This document shows, piece by piece, positions 6,384-11,358 of a stretch of 11,358 nucleotides of DNA. The number at the start of each line of letters is the position of its first letter. The stretch's first letter is position 1. The translations under genes were made by a program, and so were the position numbers. This DNA is from Chloromonas sp. AAM2 (taxonomy: Eukaryota > Chlorophyta > Chlorophyceae > Chlamydomonadales > Chlamydomonadaceae), in the NCBI GenBank assembly GCA_004335635.1, contig QAXH01004858.1:8104-19461 (forward strand), in the 5' to 3' direction. A model generated the notes under the pieces. It worked only from the letters and a program-made list of their open reading frames with translations, was not told the DNA's origin and ran no database searches.

Positions 6384-9300
6384 CTGCGAATAGACGCATG
6401 GAAAGCGCATCGGATGCAGCACATGCAGCTTGACGTGTGACCTGCAAGCATGCAGCCTGACCTGGGAATGCATTGCTCCCAACCAACAAACTAATGAGCA
6501 CCCACGCTATGAAATGAATGTGAACCCGTCCCCACAATTGTTCGTAGCCGTTCTTTCGTAGCCGCACCCTAGTTGTTGCGTTGCAAAACCACTTACCGAA
6601 GCACTTCTGACACCAACATCCGAACTCGTAGTCCAGTATGAAGTAGACACGGTTGGACCTGTGGCTGCGCGTCACGTTGCCGCACCAGTGGCTGCCCGGG
6701 CCCAACATGCCGTAAGATATGCCCGAGCCCTGGCCCTTGTACAGGATGCTGCCGACCTGCATGTGAAACCAAGAGATTGAAAGAAAGAAAGGGGGTCGGC
6801 GTAAGTGAGGAGGCCGAGTGGTTAAGCCCAACTCCCACCAAGAGATTGACTGGAAGTGTCAAGCCAGGTACCCAACAGGACAGTTCCTGTGCTGAAGTGC
6901 CATATCTGATCCACCATCAGGGGTTGCTTGACATGCATGGGAAAGGCACTAGGACGTCACTGCGCAATCTGAAGGACCAGGACCCTCAGCAAGTTGCAAA
7001 GCCCTCTGGCATCGCAAACAGCAAACCATTGGTCGCAACCGCGACTGTATATGCATGGCAGTAGAGGCACCAGACGTGTGTGATGAGTTCCCACCCCATG
7101 TCCGGCAGCAGCCAAGCTTTACTCCTCGTTCGTTTCACAATCACAAGGCAGGGTTTCTCAGCAATCACCTCCCTCCCACTTCAAATGGTAGCGACCTGTC
7201 ACCCTGATGATGCAAGGACCGCTGCACCCCAGCCTTAACCAGCAAACCTGTCGTCCCGATTGCTGCCGTGAACCTGCCATTCCAGCGCACGTACCTGTGT
7301 GGCTGTCCCGCCCGCACGCTCAGTCGCCACTCGCTCCACGAACTCAACCGCAGCCAGCGCCGCCCGCCTGAGCTCCGATCGATAGGCATCCTTGACAGAG
7401 TCACTCTGAAGCCAAGCAAATATCGCACGCAGAAGTACTGATGACGATGCGAGTACTTGTTGCTTGCATGCTATCAATGGTGACTATCACACGAGGGGAG
7501 GGTGTCCAACCCGTCCAACCTACAAGTGAAGGGGATTGCGACACACCTGGATAGTCATGGTGGTGGTCACCCCTCGAGGTGCTATCCTGATCGCAGACCT
7601 CGTTAGACCCACAAAGGGGCTGACAAAATGCTTCTCTTGAAGTTCATTGTCTCTGAGTTCATTGCGCAGTCGCCTCACCACTATCACATGGTGAGTCCAT
7701 GGTGTTGCACTTTGTGTAGACCAAACCACTCTGTACAGTTGCACGACCAGACTCACTGAGGTCATGTCTATACCTCCCGTGATCCTGATTTGATCTGGCG
7801 CAATGTTAGCTGGAACCACATGCTGTCAGCACAACGGCCACGCCTGCTCACTGTTGCATTGGCACCCGTGACTCACCGACGCCGCCACCCAGTTGAGGTT
7901 GATGTGCCTGTCAAGTGTCGGGTGCGGCACCTGTCCCAGGCTCAGCTCCTCGGACGGGGAGGACGCCTTGCGGGGACCAAACCGAGCACCACCTCCTCCT
8001 CCTGCTCCTCCTGTCCCCATACGTGAGCCAGCCTGCACACCAGACGCACAAGGTATGCCCGCATGTCGGTCCGCTCTCATCTCATGATTCAGATGACTGC
8101 ATCAGATGACCATGATTTATGAAAAATCATGGTCACAGAGGATGAGTGTGTGAGGCGAGGACTTTGTGCAAGAACTGCTTGATTGTGAGTCCCTCGTGAT
8201 CCCTTGTCCCTTGATAGTGAGTCCATTGGATAACCCCATGCAACATGACACGCCATGTCCTCCCTAACAGCAAGCACTTCTGTAGTGCGAGTCCACTTGC
8301 AGCCTCCATCAACGCGCCTTGACTGAAAGCAAGCTTCACTGTGCATCCATTAGCCCCAGGCTATAATACAAGTCTATGTTGCTCCTGACTTGACTTGCAC
8401 GCACTCTTGACCAACTTGAGTTGAAAGCACTGCTCACCCAATGACAGCACTTGCATGAAGCCCAAACCAACGCACGTTCCCAACGCACCGTTCCCGCAAG
8501 GCTGAGTGCAGGCAGGTGCGTGCAGTCCAGCAGCGGCGCGCCCTCCGCAACGTTGCAGATCAGGGAGGCCAAGAACACCTGCTCGTTGCCCAGGCAGAAC
8601 CCCGGGCCACTGTCTGGTGTGGCCTCATGGCCCGCCCAGGGCACAGCACGTGACCGGCCCATGTAGCGGCGCGTGGGGCGCAGGACCGCCTCCCTGCGTG
8701 ACCAGCGAGCACACCAGGGCTACAGCGGCATGCTGGATGCAGCATCAAACAAGCACAGCAACGCCACTGACTTCAGCTGAGCACGTGCGTGGCTGCAGTG
8801 GCAGTCTGGCCATCTGGCTTGCCGATGAAACTGATAGCAGCACCAGTCCTGGCCATATTGTCCTAATCAGTTACTGAGTCACTGTAGTATTCAAAGCATC
8901 TTTCACCCACAGCACTGCTCCTGGCTCCCCGCATGTGCACTCACTTCCCCCCCTTGCAGCACCACACGCAGCGGAAGTTCCGTGTGCGGCTGTACACGGC
9001 GAGGTCGACTGCGCTGGTCACGCCGTCCTCGGGCCGAGGGCCCTTCCGCACCTGGAGATCGGCCCAGGCGGACTCGTAACGCCTGAAACGGACAAACAGC
9101 ATGGAAAGAAGCGAATGCTCCCCTTGACATGCGCTAGACTTGAGTGTGTTGATAGTTGGAGCATAGGGCATGGTCGGCGAAGCATAGGCAGGAAGCAAGA
9201 CACGGCGCCAACTGGTGCCATGTGGCGGACTCGACAGCAGCAGCATGAGGTGGAGTCATCAGCAGATGGGTCATCTGCACGCTCTCACAACGTGGAGTCA

Positions 9301-11052
9301 ATGCAAACCCTGTCATGCGTGTGGAGTAGAGTCTTTAAGCCAGTGCTTTCATGCTAATCATCGGGCCTTGAGCAACGCAGCAATCAGCCGCAAGTCATGA
9401 GGATGCTGCATCCACAGCAGGCCCTTGCACCCTGTGTGCCTGTGTGTGTCGCGTTTAGAATCGCAAAGCAAGCAAACAGGGCTCTCTGGCATAAAGCCAT
9501 ACCTGAGTGATCCCACGGCAGCGCCCACTGCCAGGTTGCTGGGGAAGACCCAGCCGCCAGGCGCCCGCACCACCACATGCACGCTGAACTTGTCGGGCTG
9601 GGGCAGCGTCTGTGCGGCCGAGATCACGTCCCGGTCCAGGACAGGCAGGCAGGGTTGCTGGCTAGCAGCCGCCTGTGACAAGCAGAGCTCACATAGGCAG
9701 CTGGGTGCGGGCGACAAGGTGGGAGCTTGCTATAGTACCCTGCTAGGCAGAAATTGATGCTTATCAGTTTGAACGCAGCACACACAATCATGTCATCACA
9801 TCGCAAGTATAATTCTGTGTATGCCTGCTTTGTTGATGGCTTAATCTGGCTTCTGTTGGCCAGTGCATCACAGCCTATGTATGCGTCCAGCATGTTTGTT
9901 GATGTGGTTGATGGCCGACCGTTTGCTTCATCGCACCTGTGTGGCTGCTGCTTGTGTGAGCTGCTGGGTTAGGCGTTCGGCCACCGCCAGCGGCAGCACC
10001 AGCGCGCGCTCCCACGCAGGACTGAAGCCCACGGGGCGCAGGTACACGGACGGCCCATAACCCTGCCATGCCATCGGCTTGGGCACGGGCGCATGAGCGG
10101 GCTGGTGTGCAGGCGGGATGGTGGGCAGGTGCCATGCGGAGCCATGAGCAGCATGGCTAGCAACAGTATGGGCTGAATCCAGACGTCCAATTGCAGGCGC
10201 ATCAGTGCTAGAAGCTGAATGTGTTACGGGCAGCTGCGAAAACTGATGTAATTGCAGGGACAGGTCGGTAGGCATCAGGGGTGGCTGTGGCTGCAGGCGG
10301 GTGCTGGTGGCTGGGAGTGGCGCGGGCTCCTGTGCGCTTGCTGGGGCGTCCAGCCCCACACGTGATGCCATCTCAAGGAAGCAGGAGTCGTCCAGCTCCA
10401 GATTCCATTCATCCCTGCAGCATCGACAGCCACGGGCATTACAGTCATGTCATCCATTCTCTGTCGCGCTGTTGAAAGTAGTTTAGCCACAATCATGACG
10501 CGCAGGCATGGGAGCATTGTACAATCAGGCCTGCTCACCCAAATGACGTAATGCCCTGGTTGAGATACTGTGTCACTGGTCCAAGCTAACCTCCACGTGA
10601 CCTCATCCTAATATTTGGATTGTGGCAGGAACTCGGCTACCAATTCTGCAAAGTCGATATGACAAAAGTAAGACTGGCGTACCTGAAAAGCTGTTTGACA
10701 GTTGAGATGAGGTTCACCACCAGCTGAGCCCCGTCTAGGTCTGGGTTGGCGGAGCGACTGAACTCAATGTCAAAGTACATGTGGGCGGGCATGTCACAGG
10801 TGATGATCTGCAGCCACACCAACGTGGTAGCAAAGTATTGCCACCACAAGCGGGTAGGCAAGCACGGTAGCCCACAGGAACGCTGGTTATCAGGACGCCT
10901 GGCGGGCTGGCAGAGGGGTGTGATGGCCCTGAGATCGCATGCATGGTCGCTACCAGGCGAAGGAGCAGCTTCCTAGTCGCATATCTAGTGCTGCGCACCT
11001 CATAGTAGTGTCTGTCAGCCGCGTCCTGAGATACCATGCGCCTCCACAGCTC
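6235..11052 (-). CDS. PRIMPOL: PrimPol primase-polymerase, 10 visible exons, 5' end outside window
   Basis: DNA-directed primase-polymerase of the archaeo-eukaryotic primase superfamily. In animals it re-primes replication beyond lesions in nucleus and mitochondria. Minus-strand exons: 11052-10999, 10807-10683, 10414-9937, 9672-9503, 9082-8945, 8693-8489, 8032-7877, 7405-7295, 6756-6597, 6383-6235 (TAG at 6237-6235). All nine introns are GT-AG and every phase fits, giving 581 residues without an internal stop. In visible numbering, motif I is YFDIEF (D31, E33), motif II KFSVH (S249, H251), motif III AVDLAVYSRTRNFR (D302), and the zinc finger is C504, H511, C531, C536. This zinc spacing (x6, x19, x4) equals that of human PrimPol (C419, H426, C446, C451). 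The human N-terminal stretch before motif I is only partly present, so one or more exons lie beyond 11358. Oddities are a long insertion between motifs I and II and a short C-terminus. Splice sites are read by eye; family assignment is very secure. Confidence 0.93.
6597..6756 (-). CDS. PRIMPOL: PrimPol visible exon 9, zinc-finger core
   Basis: This exon encodes 53 residues plus one base. SHWCGNVTRSHRSNRVYFIL followed by CQKCF carries the first Cys, the His and the third ligand of the UL52/PrimPol zinc finger. Human PrimPol has RWCENIGRAHKSNN and YQKC at the same spacing. In human PrimPol this finger is needed for primase activity but not for polymerase activity. Acceptor ACATGCAG, donor TTCG|GTAAGT. 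Confidence 0.94.
6768..6780 (+). repeat. 13-bp direct repeat, left copy
   Basis: ACCAAGAGATTGA is identical to 6837-6849, and the two bracket the tRNA-like fragment. Confidence 0.9.
6781..6836 (+). mobile_element. tRNA-like fragment between 13-bp direct repeats
   Basis: The 56-base insert contains GGCCGAGTGGTTAAG, the D-arm and A-box sequence of class II tRNAs (Ser/Leu), preceded by an acceptor-stem-like stretch. It stops soon after the D arm, with no anticodon arm, variable arm or TTCGA loop. It is flanked by identical ACCAAGAGATTGA copies (6768-6780 and 6837-6849), which look like a target-site duplication. On the gene strand, its CCCCCTTTCTTTCTT end forms part of the pyrimidine tract before the zinc-finger exon. 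Confidence 0.55.
6837..6849 (+). repeat. 13-bp direct repeat, right copy
   Basis: This is the second copy of ACCAAGAGATTGA. The separation of 56 bases and exact identity fit a target-site duplication from retroposition. Confidence 0.9.
7295..7405 (-). CDS. PRIMPOL: PrimPol visible exon 8
   Basis: This exon encodes 37 residues, mostly helical and charged. The segment AVEFVERVATERAGG fits the FVxSIAxxxG helix that precedes the zinc finger in plant and animal PrimPol. Acceptor TGGCTTCAG, donor CAG|GTACGT, phase 0 at both ends. Confidence 0.78.
7877..8032 (-). CDS. PRIMPOL: PrimPol visible exon 7, glycine-rich linker
   Basis: This exon encodes 52 residues: a glycine-rich run (from a GGA/GGT-type repeat in the DNA), then a charged SPSEELSLGQ segment and PHPTLDRHINLNWV. 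It falls between the catalytic core and the zinc finger, a variable linker in the family. Acceptor GTGTGCAG, donor TCG|GTGAGT, phase 0 at both ends, so it could be skipped without a frameshift. Confidence 0.75.
8108..8136. repeat. Perfect 12-bp inverted repeat in PrimPol intron
   Basis: The arms TGACCATGATTT and AAATCATGGTCA are perfect complements around a 5-base loop. They lie in the intron between visible exons 6 and 7, about 75 bases upstream of the exon 7 acceptor. The transcript could fold into a stable hairpin near the branch-point region. Confidence 0.85.
8489..8693 (-). CDS. PRIMPOL: PrimPol visible exon 6
   Basis: This exon encodes 68 residues. EAVLRPTRRY fits the family segment after the RNFR string (L-x-PT/V). 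The later segment EQVFLASLICNVAEGAPLLDC aligns with YFLSSLVSNV...LRILTC of human PrimPol. The acceptor is CACGCAG and the donor ACG|GTGCGT, phase 0. Confidence 0.88.
8945..9082 (-). CDS. PRIMPOL: PrimPol visible exon 5, catalytic motif III
   Basis: This exon encodes 45 residues with a completing base at the start and two bases at the end. It contains AVDLAVYSRTRNFRCVW, corresponding to FVDLGVYTRNRNFRLY in human PrimPol. The aspartate completes the metal-binding triad and the RxRNFR string is characteristic of the family. The acceptor is CCGTTTCAG and the donor GGAA|GTGAGT. The two-base end plus the first base of the next exon restores a lysine codon (GGK), as in the human GK sequence. Confidence 0.94.
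9503..9672 (-). CDS. PRIMPOL: PrimPol visible exon 4, catalytic motif II
   Basis: This exon encodes 56 residues plus two bases. It contains PDKFSVHVVVRAPGGW, corresponding to DEKFSRHLIF in human PrimPol; the S-x-H pair contacts the incoming nucleotide. A further segment, SNLAVGAAVGSL, matches the human HVGNFL region. The acceptor is TTGTCACAG and the donor CAG|GTATGG. Confidence 0.92.
9937..10414 (-). CDS. PRIMPOL: PrimPol visible exon 3, lineage-specific insertion
   Basis: The largest exon, 478 bases, encodes 159 residues between motif I and motif II, where animal PrimPol has only a short link. It opens with DEWNLELDDSCFLEMASR, an acidic and aromatic patch. It continues as a low-complexity stretch rich in Pro, Ala, Gln, Ser and His and ends in a predicted helix (AWERALVLPLAVAERLTQQL). 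The acceptor is CCCTGCAG and the donor CAG|GTGCGA. It starts with one base and ends in phase 0, so skipping it would break the frame before motifs II and III. This supports it being coding. The middle of the exon has no recognisable domain. Confidence 0.8.
10683..10807 (-). CDS. PRIMPOL: PrimPol visible exon 2, catalytic motif I
   Basis: This exon encodes 41 residues plus two bases (phase 2). It contains MYFDIEFSRSANPDLDG, which aligns closely with the motif I segment of human PrimPol (YFDLEF...NPGADG). The D-x-E pair binds the catalytic metal. A helix, LVVNLISTVKQLF, follows. The acceptor is GGCTGCAG and the donor CAG|GTACGC. A conserved core like this is the strongest single anchor for the gene, together with the zinc finger. 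Confidence 0.93.
10999..11052 (-). CDS. PRIMPOL: PrimPol visible exon 1 (ELWRRM...RHYYE)
   Basis: This 54-base exon encodes 18 residues, beginning ELWRRM and ending RHYYE. It matches the region just before motif I in animal PrimPol, where a W-containing helix leads to a CYEV/HYYEV segment. The acceptor is CCTGCATAG and the donor GAG|GTGCGC, both in phase 0. It is internal, because the family has about 80 more residues upstream. I could not find the preceding exon between 11053 and 11358. Confidence 0.8.
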
Positions 11053-11298
11053 CTATGCAGGCAACACACAGGCAATGCAAAGCACAGCAATGCATGATTT
11101 TGTGGGGACACGCATGATGAATGCACATCGATGGCTGGGTCATGCTCATACCAGCAGCACTTGTGCGCATGGCATCCACAGTCCACTGTTCACAGTATAC
11201 GTTTGTTGCCAGGCTTTACACGGTCACAAGCCAACCACGTACAAACGTGCTAGTAAAGGCTGGTAAAGGTACAGACTGATGCGTGCAGCCGTAGGCAA

Positions 11299-11358
11299 GT
11301 GCACAGCATCCAGGTGCACAGCATCCAGGTGCACAGCATCCAGGTGCACAGCATCCAA
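11299..11358 (+). repeat. 15-bp minisatellite, 4 copies, runs off the edge
   Basis: There are four copies of GTGCACAGCATCCAG, the last ending in A instead of G at the window end. The unit is a multiple of three, and on the minus strand it is open as a Leu-Asp-Ala-Val-His pentapeptide repeat. It could therefore lie in an upstream PrimPol exon or, more likely, in an intron. The array probably continues beyond the window. Confidence 0.9.

Noticed and set aside
6198..6440. Plus-strand open frame opposite the PrimPol terminal exon
   Set aside because: It is the antisense shadow of a GC-rich exon that has clear family similarity on the minus strand.
6800..6830. A functional tRNA-Ser or tRNA-Leu gene
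   Set aside because: Only the D-arm/A-box part is present; no anticodon arm, TTCGA loop or acceptor 3' strand follows.
1..11358. CRISPR array or bacterial operon
   Set aside because: The tandem repeats have no spacers, and the genes have spliceosomal introns.

Overview
The window looks like nuclear DNA of a green alga (Chlorophyta). Its genes are split into short GC-rich exons with GT-AG introns of about 190-540 bases and acceptors of the form (py)n-NCAG. Long gene-free stretches carry minisatellites and diverged repeats. The calls rest on reading exon-intron structure by eye and on remembered family motifs. No search was run.

Right half (6235 to at least 11052, minus strand): a PrimPol-type primase-polymerase gene (human PRIMPOL/CCDC111 family). 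Ten consecutive exons can be joined with every splice phase in register, giving at least 581 residues; the N-terminal exon(s) lie beyond the right edge. All diagnostic residues are present: motif I (D-x-E), motif II (S-x-H), motif III (D in VDLxVYxRxRNFR) and a complete C-x6-H-x19-C-x4-C zinc finger of the UL52/PrimPol type. The odd features are an extension of about 165 residues between motifs I and II, which contains an acidic/aromatic patch resembling the RPA-binding motif of the animal C-terminus, and a very short tail after the zinc finger.

Left-centre (2055-3311, minus strand): a two-exon gene for an F-box protein of 311 residues. The F-box is split by the intron and the rest is an Ala/Ser-rich linker and an unrecognised helical region. 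Further minus-strand exon-like segments at 1306-1438, 915-1040 and 720-734 are phase-compatible with it. They could be alternative 3' exons or belong to another gene; the last would end in the peroxisomal tripeptide SKL.

Middle (3312-6234): no confident gene. It holds a family of diverged repeats (3812-4286, 5070-5135), a 24-bp duplication, an 11-bp minisatellite and a foldback structure at 5304-5411. An AT-richer, interrupted open region at 5404-6101 may be a decayed gene or mobile-element remnant.

Smaller structures sit inside PrimPol introns. One is a 56-bp tRNA-like fragment flanked by 13-bp direct repeats, next to the splice acceptor of the zinc-finger exon. Another is a perfect 12-bp hairpin. 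A 15-bp minisatellite lies at the right edge. The two genes are on the same strand but about 2.9 kb apart and nothing suggests that they act together. I see no clear new multi-gene system; the rearranged PrimPol is the most interesting item.
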